Shown here piece after piece: positions 45,897-55,254 of a stretch of DNA of 64,000 bases. The notes under the pieces were generated by a model. The model saw only the letters and a list, made by a program, of their open reading frames with translations, did no database searches and was not told the DNA's origin. Source of the stretch: Xylanibacter muris (GTDB taxonomy: Bacteria; Bacteroidota; Bacteroidia; Bacteroidales; Bacteroidaceae); contig NZ_JABKKF010000002.1 in assembly GCF_013166605.1 (NCBI RefSeq), positions 310,001-374,000 on the forward strand, written 5' to 3'. A program made the translations under genes and the position numbers. Within the stretch, counting starts at the first letter, position 1, and each line of letters starts with the position of its first letter.

Positions 45897-46850
45897 ATGA
45901 AGATAGTAGTTTTAGATGGATACGGGTTGAATCCCGGTGACCTTTCATGGGATGCGCTCGGAGCGTTGGGAGAACTTACCGTTTATCCCCGTACGTCAGG
46001 GAGCGATATTCTGAAGAGAAGTGCTGAAGCGGAGATGCTGCTTACGAATAAGGTGGTGATAGATGAATCCGTGATTGCCGGTCTGCCGAAGTTGAGATAT
46101 ATAGGTGTGCTGGCTACAGGATATAACGTGGTGGATCTGAATGCTGCCGCATCACGCGGAATTGTCGTGACAAATATTCCCGCGTACAGTACAGACAGTG
46201 TGGTTCAGCTTACTTTCGCACATCTGTTCAATATAACCAACCGCATCGGACACTATGCCGTGGAGAACAGGAACAGGCGTTGGAGCCACAGCGAGGATTT
46301 CTGTTATTGGGACACTCCTTTGAATGAGGTGGCCGGCAAGACGATGGGAATCATCGGACTCGGTAATATCGGCCGGAAGGTTGCATGCATAGCCCGTGCG
46401 TTCGGGATGGATGTGTTTGCATATACAAGCAAGAACTCCGCAGATTTGCCGGATGGAATACAAAAGACGACTCTTGACGGGCTGTTTGCGGTGAGTGACG
46501 TGCTTAGCCTGCACTGTCCTCTTACGGAAAATACCCGTGAGATTATAAATGCCGCGACATTGGCAAAGATGAAGCGTGGAGCCATACTGATAAATACCGG
46601 TCGCGGACCGTTGGTGAACGAGCAGGCCGTGGCCGATGCGCTTGCCGAAGGACAGCTTGGGGCCTATGGTGCCGATGTGATGTGTCAGGAACCGCCGGCG
46701 GAAGACAATCCGTTGTTCAGCGCACCTAACGCCTATATCACTCCCCATGTGGCATGGGCTACGTTTGAGGCGCGTGCAAGACTGATGGATATTGCCGTTG
46801 AGAATGTCAGGGCTTTTATAGACGGAGAGCCCGTGAATGTGGTTAATTAG
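45897..46850 (+). CDS. D-2-hydroxyacid dehydrogenase (hydroxypyruvate/glycerate type)
   Basis: 317 residues, cytoplasmic NAD(P)H-dependent oxidoreductase. NAD motif GLGNIGRKVACIA near residue 155, catalytic Arg in LINTGRGPLVNE, Glu in QEPPAEDNPL and His in YITPHVAWAT. The pattern (TGYNVVDLNAAASRGIVVTN) resembles glycerate/hydroxypyruvate dehydrogenases more than SerA, which has an extra ACT domain. The exact substrate is uncertain. It ends two bases before the UPF0126 gene, so the two are co-transcribed. Confidence 0.92.
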   Translation: MKIVVLDGYGLNPGDLSWDALGALGELTVYPRTSGSDILKRSAEAEMLLTNKVVIDESVIAGLPKLRYIGVLATGYNVVDLNAAASRGIVVTNIPAYSTDSVVQLTFAHLFNITNRIGHYAVENRNRRWSHSEDFCYWDTPLNEVAGKTMGIIGLGNIGRKVACIARAFGMDVFAYTSKNSADLPDGIQKTTLDGLFAVSDVLSLHCPLTENTREIINAATLAKMKRGAILINTGRGPLVNEQAVADALAEGQLGAYGADVMCQEPPAEDNPLFSAPNAYITPHVAWATFEARARLMDIAVENVRAFIDGEPVNVVN

Positions 46851-46852
46851 TT

Positions 46853-47497
46853 ATGGCAGAGGAAATAAGCGTCAGTACCGTTCAGCAGGTAATCGAGTTT
46901 TTGGGTACGTTTGCTTTTGCCATATCCGGTATACGTCATGCGGCGGCAAAGCATTTTGACTGGTTTGGAGGCTATGTTTGTGGAATTGCCGTTGCCATCG
47001 GTGGTGGAACCATACGTGATGTGATGCTCGGTGCCATTCCTTTTTGGATGACGACACCTGTATATATGATATGTACGGCCATGGCATTGCTTGTGGTTAT
47101 TGTGTTTTCAAAGTATATGGAGAGGCTCAGCAATACGTGGTTCGTGTTTGATACGCTGGGATTGGCCCTATTTACCATTGCCGGAATCCAGAAAAGCCTT
47201 GATTACAGCCAGCCGTTTTGGGTGGCTATAACAATGGGGTGTATCACCGGTGCGGCAGGAGGAGTCATACGTGACATTCTGCTGAATAATGAGCCGGTAA
47301 TATTCCGTAAGGAAATCTATGCAATGGCATGTTTCCTGGGAGGCTCGGTGTATTGGCTGTTGGCATATCTTTCAATGCCGGTGGAGATAACCGTTATAGT
47401 CAGCTTCACGGTGACATGTCTTATACGTTTCCTTGCAGTGAAATATCATCTTTCGCTGCCGGTTCTTAAAGGTATAGACAATGACGATTCCAAATAG
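46853..47497 (+). CDS. UPF0126/TRIC-type membrane channel protein
   Basis: 214 residues with about seven hydrophobic helices. It shows the duplicated motif of the UPF0126 (YicG/YadS) family: GGGTIRDVMLG in the first half and AGGVIRDILLN in the second. Family members share the fold of trimeric intracellular cation channels, and some are implicated in glycine uptake. The tight coupling to a 2-hydroxyacid dehydrogenase (2-base gap) suggests a link to serine/glycine or hydroxypyruvate metabolism. Confidence 0.9.
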   Translation: MAEEISVSTVQQVIEFLGTFAFAISGIRHAAAKHFDWFGGYVCGIAVAIGGGTIRDVMLGAIPFWMTTPVYMICTAMALLVVIVFSKYMERLSNTWFVFDTLGLALFTIAGIQKSLDYSQPFWVAITMGCITGAAGGVIRDILLNNEPVIFRKEIYAMACFLGGSVYWLLAYLSMPVEITVIVSFTVTCLIRFLAVKYHLSLPVLKGIDNDDSK

Positions 47498-47522
47498 CGT
47501 CGTTTGTGTTTGATTATTATTG

Positions 47523-47589
47523 ATATATGGAAAGAGGTGTCGCTCCGTTGATTCATGGCATACGAAAAACGACACCTCTTTCCATATAT
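47523..47589. terminator. Long inverted repeat between convergent genes
   Basis: ATATATGGAAAGAGGTGTCG (47523-47542) is perfectly complementary to the bases at 47570-47589, a 20-bp stem with a 27-base loop. It lies between the UPF0126 gene (+) and cdd (-), so it probably ends transcription from both sides, although no long T tract follows. Confidence 0.75.
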
Positions 47590-47623
47590 ATGTTTCTTCT
47601 GGGTGTCACTTGTTGTCTATATA

Positions 47624-48097
47624 CTACAACTGTTTGAAAGAGAGCGGCATAAGGTTTTTAATACCTTCTATGATATATATGTTCTTTCTTCCGTGCAGGA
47701 GTATTCTCAGTTCCTGTCCGAATCTGATTTCAGTCTCTATCATTGCCTGCCGGCATGTACCGCATGGCGATATGGGGTTTTCAAGCAGTTCTCCGTCTGT
47801 GCCGCGTGCTGCTATGGCTATTGTCCTGACCGGAACATCCGGGTATCGTGAGCCGGCTGCGAACAGTGCGCTGCGTTCCGCGCATACAGTGACAGAGAAT
47901 GCTACGTTTTCCTGGTTGCATCCTGTTATTATTTCACCGTTGTCCAGCAAAAGTGCCGAGCCGACGTTGAAATGTGAGTATACGGAATATGAATGTGATG
48001 TCATTTCCACAGCCATATCCACGAGTTTCCTGTCATCAGCCGGCAGCTCATCATAGCTGCATATTTCTATTGCTGATTCTAATATCTTTCTTTCCAT
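47624..48097 (-). CDS. cdd: Cytidine deaminase
   Basis: Deaminates cytidine and deoxycytidine for pyrimidine salvage. 157 residues from the ATG at 48097, which lies just past its promoter; an in-frame ATG nine codons upstream overlaps the -7 box. The zinc site is formed by TVCAERSALF (Cys, catalytic Glu) and PCGTCRQ (two Cys), with the substrate loop GCNQENVAF. The length fits the homotetrameric type. Confidence 0.95.
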   Translation of the reverse strand: MERKILESAIEICSYDELPADDRKLVDMAVEMTSHSYSVYSHFNVGSALLLDNGEIITGCNQENVAFSVTVCAERSALFAAGSRYPDVPVRTIAIAARGTDGELLENPISPCGTCRQAMIETEIRFGQELRILLHGRKNIYIIEGIKNLMPLSFKQL

Positions 48098-48113
48098 AAT
48101 ATCTTTTTGGGTA

Positions 48114-48121
48114 CAAACATA
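48114..48121 (-). promoter_or_regulatory. -7 promoter element of cdd
   Basis: TATGTTTG on the minus strand, 16 bases upstream of the cdd start. It matches TAnnTTTG; no -33 box at ideal spacing. Confidence 0.5.
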
Positions 48122-48196
48122 CAAAAAAAGTATTTATCATCATGTTTGCTGTTGTTAAATAAATAAAAACTATATATATAGTAGATATTTAATTGT

Positions 48197-48204
48197 TACC
48201 TTTG
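48197..48204 (+). promoter_or_regulatory. -7 promoter element of the GH73-LysM gene
   Basis: TACCTTTG, followed by an approximately 88-base leader. The stretch before it is AT-rich (TATATATAGTAGATATTT), without a TTTG -33 box. Confidence 0.65.
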
Positions 48205-48210
48205 CAGAAG

Positions 48211-48261
48211 ACAAGCCTTAATCCGGCAATATCCTGACAGGTCTTATTGTTGTCGGCTTGT
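48211..48261 (+). promoter_or_regulatory. Nested stem-loop in the leader of the GH73-LysM gene
   Basis: ACAAGCC (48211-48217) pairs with GGCTTGT (48255-48261); inside, CAATA pairs with TATTG. ATTATTTTTG follows the outer stem, so it could act as an attenuator. It begins about six bases from the expected transcription start. Confidence 0.5.
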
Positions 48262-48297
48262 ATTATTTTTGTAATCCGTAAATAAAAGTTTTCATTA

Positions 48298-49209
48298 ATG
48301 AAAAGAGTCTTCTCTGTTTTGATGGTTCTGATTGCGTGGGTAGCTGTTGCCGATGCCCAGATGAAATGGAATCAAGCTTATCAGCAGTATATTGACCAAT
48401 ACAAGGATATAGCAATAGAACAGATGATGAAATACCGTATTCCGGCAAGTATCACTCTTGCGCAAGGCGTTTTTGAATCCGGAGCGGGTAAGAGTATGCT
48501 TACAAGAAAAGGAAACAATCATTTTGGAATAAAGTGTCATGGGTGGGGAGGACGTTCCGTGTATTACGATGACGACCGTCCTAATGAGTGTTTCAGGGCT
48601 TACGATAATGCCTATGAGAGCTATGAGGATCATTCTAAGTTTCTTGTGAGCGGACAACGTTACAGGAATCTTTTCAAGTTGCGTACGACCGACTATAAGG
48701 GATGGGCAAGAGGATTGAAGGCGGCCGGATATGCCACCAATCCTCAATATGCATCGAAACTTATAGGGATTATCGAGCTTTATAATCTGCAGCAGTATGA
48801 CAGGGCAACCGGATATGACCATTTTCATGTGCGTCATACAAAGGACCGTTCCGTGAACGGTTATTTGCATCCGATATATAATTTCAATGATAATTATTAT
48901 ATAAAGGTGCGCAGGGGAGATACTTTCCGAAGCATATCAAAAGAAGTTGGTATATCATACAGGAAGCTTGCCAAGTATAACGAAAGGCCTAAGACAGATA
49001 TTCTTTATGAGGGGGAAGTCGTTTATCTTAAAAAGAAGCGGAAGCGCGCTCCGAAGAAGTATAAAGGATATTTGCACGTTGTAAAGCCCGGGGACTCCAT
49101 GTATAGTATATCCCAGACTTATGGCATACAGCTGAAGTACCTGTATAGGATGAACCGCCTCAGTCCTTACTATGAAATAAAGGTTGGTGACAGGTTGAAA
49201 GTGAGATGA
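48298..49209 (+). CDS. Exported GH73 glucosaminidase with two LysM domains
   Basis: 303 residues. A signal peptide (1-20, cleavage after VADA) leads to a glucosaminidase domain (about 25-165) with the probable catalytic Glu60 in LAQGVFESGAGKS and the NHFGIKCHGW motif. Two LysM peptidoglycan-binding domains follow at about 200-246 (IKVRRGDTFRSIS) and 257-303 (HVVKPGDSMYSIS), separated by a very basic linker (KKKRKRAPKK). It cleaves peptidoglycan glycan strands, so it should act during growth or daughter-cell separation. Confidence 0.93.
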   Translation: MKRVFSVLMVLIAWVAVADAQMKWNQAYQQYIDQYKDIAIEQMMKYRIPASITLAQGVFESGAGKSMLTRKGNNHFGIKCHGWGGRSVYYDDDRPNECFRAYDNAYESYEDHSKFLVSGQRYRNLFKLRTTDYKGWARGLKAAGYATNPQYASKLIGIIELYNLQQYDRATGYDHFHVRHTKDRSVNGYLHPIYNFNDNYYIKVRRGDTFRSISKEVGISYRKLAKYNERPKTDILYEGEVVYLKKKRKRAPKKYKGYLHVVKPGDSMYSISQTYGIQLKYLYRMNRLSPYYEIKVGDRLKVR

Positions 49210-49233
49210 TGCGGGGAGTTAGGGATTGGAGTG

Positions 49234-50952
49234 TCAGTCCTTTTCAAGTCGGCTGAGCCTTCTTTTTGCCTCGTATGCATCGGGATACAGCTTGAGTGCC
49301 TTACGGTAATTGGCTTTTGCCGCTTCATCCATGTGTTCGTTCTCACATTCCTGTCCTAATATGAGGTATTCTGCAGCAAGCTCTTTCAGATAGCTTTCTT
49401 TACGGTTTATTTCGGATTTCAATGAATCTATTTCGTTCTGCAGCCTGTTTATCACTCCTAATTTCATGCGTATTAGCCGTTTGGCAGCCGGTTGTTCTAT
49501 GACGTATTTGCTGTGTATGGCTTTGAAGAAACTGTTGATGAATCCATCGAAATCCTTGTTGTCGAAAGCCTTTACCGCATCATAATATTCCTGGTCTGCC
49601 TTGCTGCGGTGGATCGCTTCTTTTATAATTTGCCTGTTGTTATACATGGCTGCGAATCTTACAACCTTGCTTCTTATGAAAATGTCTCGTTCCCTCACCG
49701 GTGCGTTGAGGCTTATTCCTTCTAATGACGTGCAGCGGCTGAGTGCCACGTATGTCTGTCCTCCTGCGAAAGCCCCTCCGGACAAGTCGATGTTTACTTT
49801 CCTGAATGTCAGTCCCTGGCTTTTATGTACGGTTATAGCCCAGGCAAGCCGAATTGGAAACTGACAGTAAATACCTAATTGTTCCTCTTCTATTTTCTGT
49901 TCTTTCTCATTGAATGTATATTTGAGATTTTCCCATATCTCACGTTCCACATCATATTCGTTGCCGTCTTCCGTGATGACGGTAATTATTCCGGCACTCT
50001 CGTCTATATTGCTTATTACTCCCAGTGTTCCGTTTACCCATCGTTTGTCCTTGTCATTCTTTACGAATATCACCTGAGCTCCAAGTTTCACGTTAAGTTC
50101 CATAGGAGAGGGGAGAGACGTTAGCGGGAAATCGTTTTTTATCACACCGTGGAATACTGTTTCTTTGCCGTCCAGCTCCGATAGCTTTTGGCTATTGATA
50201 TGGTCTACAGTATCCCTGCGTGATGCAAGTGTTATTGCCAGGTCGTTGTCTTTGGCCTGAAAAACGGTGCCTACACGTGAGTTGAGTATCTTCAGGTCAT
50301 TAGATGTCTGTGAGTTTATGCGTATGCGGTCAAGTATTCCGATGAATTGCCGGTCATTCTGCCTGTATACCTTCTGCAGTTCAATACTGACCAACTGCAT
50401 TTCCTGAAAGACTTTTGCAGAGAAGAAGTAGGCTGACGCATAGAATGGCTGAAGTAATTTGCGGTCATCTTCCTTGACTACAGGCTCAAGTTGATACACG
50501 TCTCCGACAAACAGGATTTGCTTGCCGCCAAACGGCACTCGCATGTTATGGCAGTATATCCTTAGGACTTTGTCTATAAAGTCTATTATATCTGCTCTTA
50601 CCATGCTTATCTCATCAATGATTATGAGTTCTGTTTTTTTCAGAATCTTAATATGCTCACCGGTGTATTTTAGTGTCTTGCGTATGTTGCGTGGCGAGTA
50701 TCTGCTGTCATTTGGGAGCAGAGGATGGAACGGAAGTCTGAAGAAACTGTGGAGTGTTGAGCCGCCTGCATTGATTGCAGCGATGCCAGTAGGTGCTAAA
50801 ACCACATGTGCTTTTTTTACATTTTTCGCAACATACCGTAGAAATGTGGATTTACCCGTACCGGCCTTTCCTGTGAGGAAAAGCGAGTTACGGGTAAATT
50901 CAATGATATTAAGAGCTTCCTGCCACTCTTTATTATCTGTGTCTAACTCCAT
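49234..50952 (-). CDS. Pif1-like SF1B DNA helicase with C-terminal TPR-like region
   Basis: 572 residues. Helicase motifs: LTGKAGTGKST (I, about 26-36), PTGIAAINAGGSTLHSFF (Ia), IIIDEISM (II), GDVYQLEPV (III), and VHKSQGLTF with YVALSRCTSLEGI (V-VI), the Pif1/RecD2 pattern that implies 5'-to-3' unwinding. After about residue 490 there is a coiled coil (LQNEIDSLKSEINRKES) and a single TPR-like unit (AKANYRKALKLYPDAYEAKRRL). It begins three bases after the PBP1A gene ends, at the tail of the lpx cluster, which is an unexpected partner set. Confidence 0.9.
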   Translation of the reverse strand: MELDTDNKEWQEALNIIEFTRNSLFLTGKAGTGKSTFLRYVAKNVKKAHVVLAPTGIAAINAGGSTLHSFFRLPFHPLLPNDSRYSPRNIRKTLKYTGEHIKILKKTELIIIDEISMVRADIIDFIDKVLRIYCHNMRVPFGGKQILFVGDVYQLEPVVKEDDRKLLQPFYASAYFFSAKVFQEMQLVSIELQKVYRQNDRQFIGILDRIRINSQTSNDLKILNSRVGTVFQAKDNDLAITLASRRDTVDHINSQKLSELDGKETVFHGVIKNDFPLTSLPSPMELNVKLGAQVIFVKNDKDKRWVNGTLGVISNIDESAGIITVITEDGNEYDVEREIWENLKYTFNEKEQKIEEEQLGIYCQFPIRLAWAITVHKSQGLTFRKVNIDLSGGAFAGGQTYVALSRCTSLEGISLNAPVRERDIFIRSKVVRFAAMYNNRQIIKEAIHRSKADQEYYDAVKAFDNKDFDGFINSFFKAIHSKYVIEQPAAKRLIRMKLGVINRLQNEIDSLKSEINRKESYLKELAAEYLILGQECENEHMDEAAKANYRKALKLYPDAYEAKRRLSRLEKD

Positions 50953-50955
50953 CTA

Positions 50956-53499
50956 TTATAGATAAATGTCTTCTTCTTGCGGCTTTAAGGATACTTTTTT
51001 TCCTGAAGCGTCGTCGGATGTCGAGGATGGTGTCTTTTCAGCCGGTGATGCAGGATTGTCTTCGCCTTGATTTGTCCGGTTTCCGTTATTTTCATTGTAT
51101 TCGAGCATGATATCATTTCCGTCTTCTGACATTATGCTGTCACCGGCTGTGGAGTCTTCCTCTTCCTTTACATGGTAATAGCTTGAACAGTTGTATGCGG
51201 CATATTCAATCTCACCTTTTGGTGGAGCAGGGTATTTGCCATGATATTTCTCCATTGATTTATCAGACAATACTGATTCTAAGAAATAGCCGCATATTGG
51301 CAGTGCGGTACGGCTGCCCTGACCGAGAGCTCCGGTGCGGAAGTGGATACATCTGTATTCTCCTCCAACCCACGCGCCGACCACAAGCTTGGGGCTTACT
51401 CCCACAAACCAGGCATCGGAATGATTGTTTGACGTACCGGTTTTTCCTCCGAAATCAGTGTCTTTGCCGAATTTTCCTACGTATCTCCATAAGCTTTGGC
51501 TTGTGCCGCCCGGTTCGAGTATGCCGCCTTTCAGCAGTTGCTGCATGAGATATGCGCTTCTGTATGATATCACTTGCTTGCTCTCGGCAGTTGCCGTATA
51601 GATCTCTTCTCCGTTACGGTCGAGGATGCGTGTGACAAGTATAGGGCTGTTGTGCTTTCCGTCATTGGCAACTGTCGAATATGAGTTTACAAGTTCAAGA
51701 AGATTCACGTCACTTGAGCCAAGTGCAAGTGACGGAGTGGGATCAAGTTCGCTTTTGATACCCATGGCGTGGGCCGTTCTTACGACATTTTCTATTCCGG
51801 TTTCTTGTCCCAGTTTCACTGCTACGGAATTGATACTTTGTGCGAACGCTGCTTTAAGAGGCATGGAGTCACCTGTGAAATATCCGTTTGCGTTCGATGG
51901 CATCCATGCGACATCCGTCTTTTTCTTTTTGTCATATACCATCATTCTGATAAATTCATCACGGCGTTTGTCACATGGTGTAAGACCCTTGTTCATTGCT
52001 TCTGTGTATACAAACAGCTTAAAGGTTGAGCCTGGTTGTCGCATGGCCGTAACTTTATCGTACTTCCAAGAATCGAAGTCAACGTCGCCTACCCATGCTT
52101 TCACATGGCCGGTGTTCGGTTCCATGGCGACAAATCCGCAATGCATAAACCGGACCATATATCTGATAGAGTCCATTGTACTCATCTCCAACTCGATACT
52201 TCCTTTATTATAATCAAAGACCTTGACTTTGTGAGGTTTGTTAAGATAGTATTCTATGGAGTCTGTATTATTGTCGTAACGCTGTTGCAGATATTTATAG
52301 AAAGGCTGTCTCTGTGCGATTCCTTCTATGAATCCCGGTATCTCCTGATGTCTTTCGTCTTGCCATGGATTCGTTTTTCCCCAATGACCGTTGAATTTGT
52401 CCTGTACCGTTTTCATTTGTTTGCGTGCGGCCTCTTCCGCATATTTCTGCATACGGGTGTCAATGGTAGTATAGATTTTCAGACCGCTTGAGTACAGGTC
52501 ATAACCGTTTTCTTCACACCAGTCTTTCAGATAATCGGCTACGGCCTCACGGAAATATGTTGCCTGACCGTCATAGTTGCTTTCTACGCTGTAGTCAAGT
52601 TTTATAGGTTTTTGTCTTAACGTGTCGAATGCGACTTTATCCAAATCGCCTTTTTCCAACATGTTGTTAAGTACTGTGTTTCGGCGGCGCAGGCTGTTTT
52701 CCGGATTTATGCGTGGATTGTAATATGTTGTCGCCTTAAGCATGCCGACAAGTATTGCCGCCTGGTCTGTTGTGAGTTCTTTTGGAGTTGTTCCGAAATA
52801 AGTCTTGCATGCTGTTTTAATGCCAAAGGCGTTTGAACCGAAGTCGACGGTGTTGGCATACATCGTGAGGATTTCTTTCTTATTGAAGAAATATTCTATC
52901 TTCACCGCAGTAATCCATTCCTTTGTTTTCATTATAAGCATCTTCACTCCAGGAATCTTACCAAGAAGACCGGTGGAATACTGTGTACGTGCTCTGAAAA
53001 TATTTTTCACAAGTTGTTGCGTGATTGTAGACGCTCCACGGGCATTGTGATGAATGATGTAGTCCTTTCCGGCTGCAAATATACCTTGTACATCAACTCC
53101 GATGTGGTCATAGAAACGCTCGTCCTCAGTATCGATAAGCGCTTTCCAAAATACAGGATTCACATCCTCGTATTTGACGGGTGTGCGGTTTTCATTGAAG
53201 AATTTTCCAATTAGGATACCGTCTGCGCTGTATATCTCAGAAGCTTGGTTGGTTACAGGGTTTTTGATGGTTTTTATTCCCGGAGACTTTCCGAACAGCC
53301 ACAGGAAGTTAATGTCTACAGCTCCAAGATATAATATGAATAAAATGATGAAAGAAATAAATCCTGATAGGATTTTTATATACCATGGTCTGCCTTTATA
53401 AAGCCCTTTGTACCATGACCAGAGCCCTTTGACTTTTTGTAGGAAGAAATGAAAAAAGTTCCCCATGCCTTTTCTTGTTTTTGCTGTTTCGTTGTTCAT
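50956..53499 (-). CDS. mrcA: Penicillin-binding protein 1A, bifunctional transglycosylase/transpeptidase
   Basis: 847 residues. A cytoplasmic tail, one membrane helix (about 42-62), a GT51 domain (catalytic Glu in TEDERFYDH at 124-132; RGASTITQQLVKN), and a transpeptidase domain with the active serine in QPGSTFKLF, SINS and GKTGTSNNHSD. It polymerises and cross-links peptidoglycan from lipid II. The C-terminal ~60 residues are acidic and Pro/Ser-rich with no domain. The ATG overlaps the miaA stop as ATGA (53496-53499), so translation is coupled. Confidence 0.97.
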   Translation of the reverse strand: MNNETAKTRKGMGNFFHFFLQKVKGLWSWYKGLYKGRPWYIKILSGFISFIILFILYLGAVDINFLWLFGKSPGIKTIKNPVTNQASEIYSADGILIGKFFNENRTPVKYEDVNPVFWKALIDTEDERFYDHIGVDVQGIFAAGKDYIIHHNARGASTITQQLVKNIFRARTQYSTGLLGKIPGVKMLIMKTKEWITAVKIEYFFNKKEILTMYANTVDFGSNAFGIKTACKTYFGTTPKELTTDQAAILVGMLKATTYYNPRINPENSLRRRNTVLNNMLEKGDLDKVAFDTLRQKPIKLDYSVESNYDGQATYFREAVADYLKDWCEENGYDLYSSGLKIYTTIDTRMQKYAEEAARKQMKTVQDKFNGHWGKTNPWQDERHQEIPGFIEGIAQRQPFYKYLQQRYDNNTDSIEYYLNKPHKVKVFDYNKGSIELEMSTMDSIRYMVRFMHCGFVAMEPNTGHVKAWVGDVDFDSWKYDKVTAMRQPGSTFKLFVYTEAMNKGLTPCDKRRDEFIRMMVYDKKKKTDVAWMPSNANGYFTGDSMPLKAAFAQSINSVAVKLGQETGIENVVRTAHAMGIKSELDPTPSLALGSSDVNLLELVNSYSTVANDGKHNSPILVTRILDRNGEEIYTATAESKQVISYRSAYLMQQLLKGGILEPGGTSQSLWRYVGKFGKDTDFGGKTGTSNNHSDAWFVGVSPKLVVGAWVGGEYRCIHFRTGALGQGSRTALPICGYFLESVLSDKSMEKYHGKYPAPPKGEIEYAAYNCSSYYHVKEEEDSTAGDSIMSEDGNDIMLEYNENNGNRTNQGEDNPASPAEKTPSSTSDDASGKKVSLKPQEEDIYL

Positions 53500-54416
53500 G
53501 ACAAAGATATATAATTCAAGATATCGTCTTTATTATCAGGATTGAACCAATGCATATTTTGGTCTCTTTTATACCATGTCAACTGTTTTCTTGCATATCT
53601 TCGCGTATTTCCTTTTATGCGTTCTATCGCTTCATTTAATGAATACGTTCCGTCAAAATATGCAAACATTTCCTTGTAGCCGACAGTGTTCAGGGCATTG
53701 GTGTCACGATATTCTGTCAATTGACGCGCTTCATGTTCAAGCCCCTCGGCAATCATTGAATCTACCCGGTTGTTTATTCGTCTGTAAAGTTCCTCGCGTT
53801 CACGGTTTAAACCTATTTTTATAACTTTGAACGGTCTTTGTCTTTTCTCGTTTTTTCGGAAAGATGTGTATGTCTTGCCTGTTTGTATGCATATTTCCAA
53901 TCCGTGTATTACCCTGCGTGTATTGTTTTTATCAACAAAGTCATAATATTCCGGGTCAAGGCTCTTCAGTTCTTCGAGAATAGGGCTAAGCCCTTCTCTT
54001 TCAAATTTCTCCTTTATCATGTCCCTGACATCATTTCTTATTGTAGGAATATCATCGATGCCGTTGCATACGGCATCAATGTACATCATGCTGCCACCGG
54101 TAAGAAGCAAAACGGGTCTTTCTATTCCTTTTTTCTCCTGAGCAAGGAAAAGCCTGTTTGTAAGGTCCAGAACGTCTTGCTCATACATTGATGCATTATA
54201 GTAGTCATTTAGTCCCAGTGTCCCTACAAAATAGTGCTTTATTCTTTTCTGCTGTTCCTCGGTTGGTGCTGCAGTGCCTATCTTTAAGTTGCGGTAAATT
54301 TGTCGGGAATCTGCGTTTATTATCGGAATATTATATCTTTCGGCAATTTCCAGGCAGAGGTCTGTCTTGCCTACAGCAGTAGGACCGGTGATTACGATAA
54401 GCACTCTTTCTGCCAT
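53496..54416 (-). CDS. miaA: tRNA dimethylallyltransferase
   Basis: Transfers a dimethylallyl group to A37 of tRNAs that read UNN codons. 306 residues with the P-loop ITGPTAVGKTDL (8-19), NADSRQIYRNL, and the family segment GTAAPTEEQ. It lies 30 bases after lpxA and overlaps the PBP1A gene by 4 bases, so it is within the lpx-PBP1A transcript. Confidence 0.96.
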   Translation of the reverse strand: MAERVLIVITGPTAVGKTDLCLEIAERYNIPIINADSRQIYRNLKIGTAAPTEEQQKRIKHYFVGTLGLNDYYNASMYEQDVLDLTNRLFLAQEKKGIERPVLLLTGGSMMYIDAVCNGIDDIPTIRNDVRDMIKEKFEREGLSPILEELKSLDPEYYDFVDKNNTRRVIHGLEICIQTGKTYTSFRKNEKRQRPFKVIKIGLNREREELYRRINNRVDSMIAEGLEHEARQLTEYRDTNALNTVGYKEMFAYFDGTYSLNEAIERIKGNTRRYARKQLTWYKRDQNMHWFNPDNKDDILNYISLS

Positions 54417-54446
54417 GTTTATTTGTTTTGCTGTCCGTATGGTTCT

Positions 54447-55217
54447 TTATCGGATAACACCACGTTTGGACTTTTCAAAGAAAGAACATATATATTCCAC
54501 TTCTTTTGAATCAGGATATTTGGTTCTTGCCTCCTTCAGTCCTTCTTTCAGTATTCCGCTTGCATAAATGATTCTGTAGGCGTTGTGTATAATATCTATT
54601 GTCTCATTGCTGAAACCACGGCGGCGCAGACCCACAAGGTTGAGGCCGCAATACCGTGTAGGTTCCTTGCCTGCGGTTATATATGGAGGGATGTCAAGGC
54701 TGAAACGGCATCCGCCCTGAATCATTACGTATCCGCCTATGTTGCAGAATTGGTGGCATAATACGCTTCCGCTGATGATGGCGCAATCGTCGATGGTCAC
54801 TTCCCCTGCAAGTTTTGTCGAATTGCCGATTATAAGACCGTTGCCTAATACGCAGTCGTGGGCAACGTGCATGTTCTCCATAAGCAGACAATTGCTTCCG
54901 ACTTTTGTCGTCCCTTTGCTGGCGGTACCCCTGCTTATTGTAACATTTTCGCGTATGCTGTTGTTGTTGCCTATTTCACACAGAGTATCCTCACCGTTAT
55001 ATTTCAAGTCCTGTGGCTTGGTACTTATACTTGCTCCTGGAAAAAATTCATTATTGTCTCCAATACGTGCACCTGTGTGTATTGTGACACTGTTCATCAG
55101 ATTGTTATTGTTTCCTATAACAACATTACGATCTATGAAGCAGAACGGGCCTATAATGTTGTTATTGCCTAATTTTGCTTCGGGGTGGACAAATGCCATT
55201 GGGCTTATTTGGTTCAT
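54447..55217 (-). CDS. lpxA: UDP-N-acetylglucosamine acyltransferase
   Basis: First step of lipid A synthesis, adding a 3-hydroxyacyl chain from ACP. 256 residues forming a left-handed beta helix of hexapeptide repeats (HPEAKLGNNNIIGPFCF); the catalytic His lies in MENMHVAHDCVLG, and the C-terminal helices begin near NLVGLRRRGFSNETI. An 87-base gap with a perfect hairpin separates it from lpxC-fabZ upstream. Confidence 0.97.
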   Translation of the reverse strand: MNQISPMAFVHPEAKLGNNNIIGPFCFIDRNVVIGNNNNLMNSVTIHTGARIGDNNEFFPGASISTKPQDLKYNGEDTLCEIGNNNSIRENVTISRGTASKGTTKVGSNCLLMENMHVAHDCVLGNGLIIGNSTKLAGEVTIDDCAIISGSVLCHQFCNIGGYVMIQGGCRFSLDIPPYITAGKEPTRYCGLNLVGLRRRGFSNETIDIIHNAYRIIYASGILKEGLKEARTKYPDSKEVEYICSFFEKSKRGVIR

Positions 55218-55254
55218 ATTATGTAATGAAATTAAGTTTCTTGTTATTATTTAT

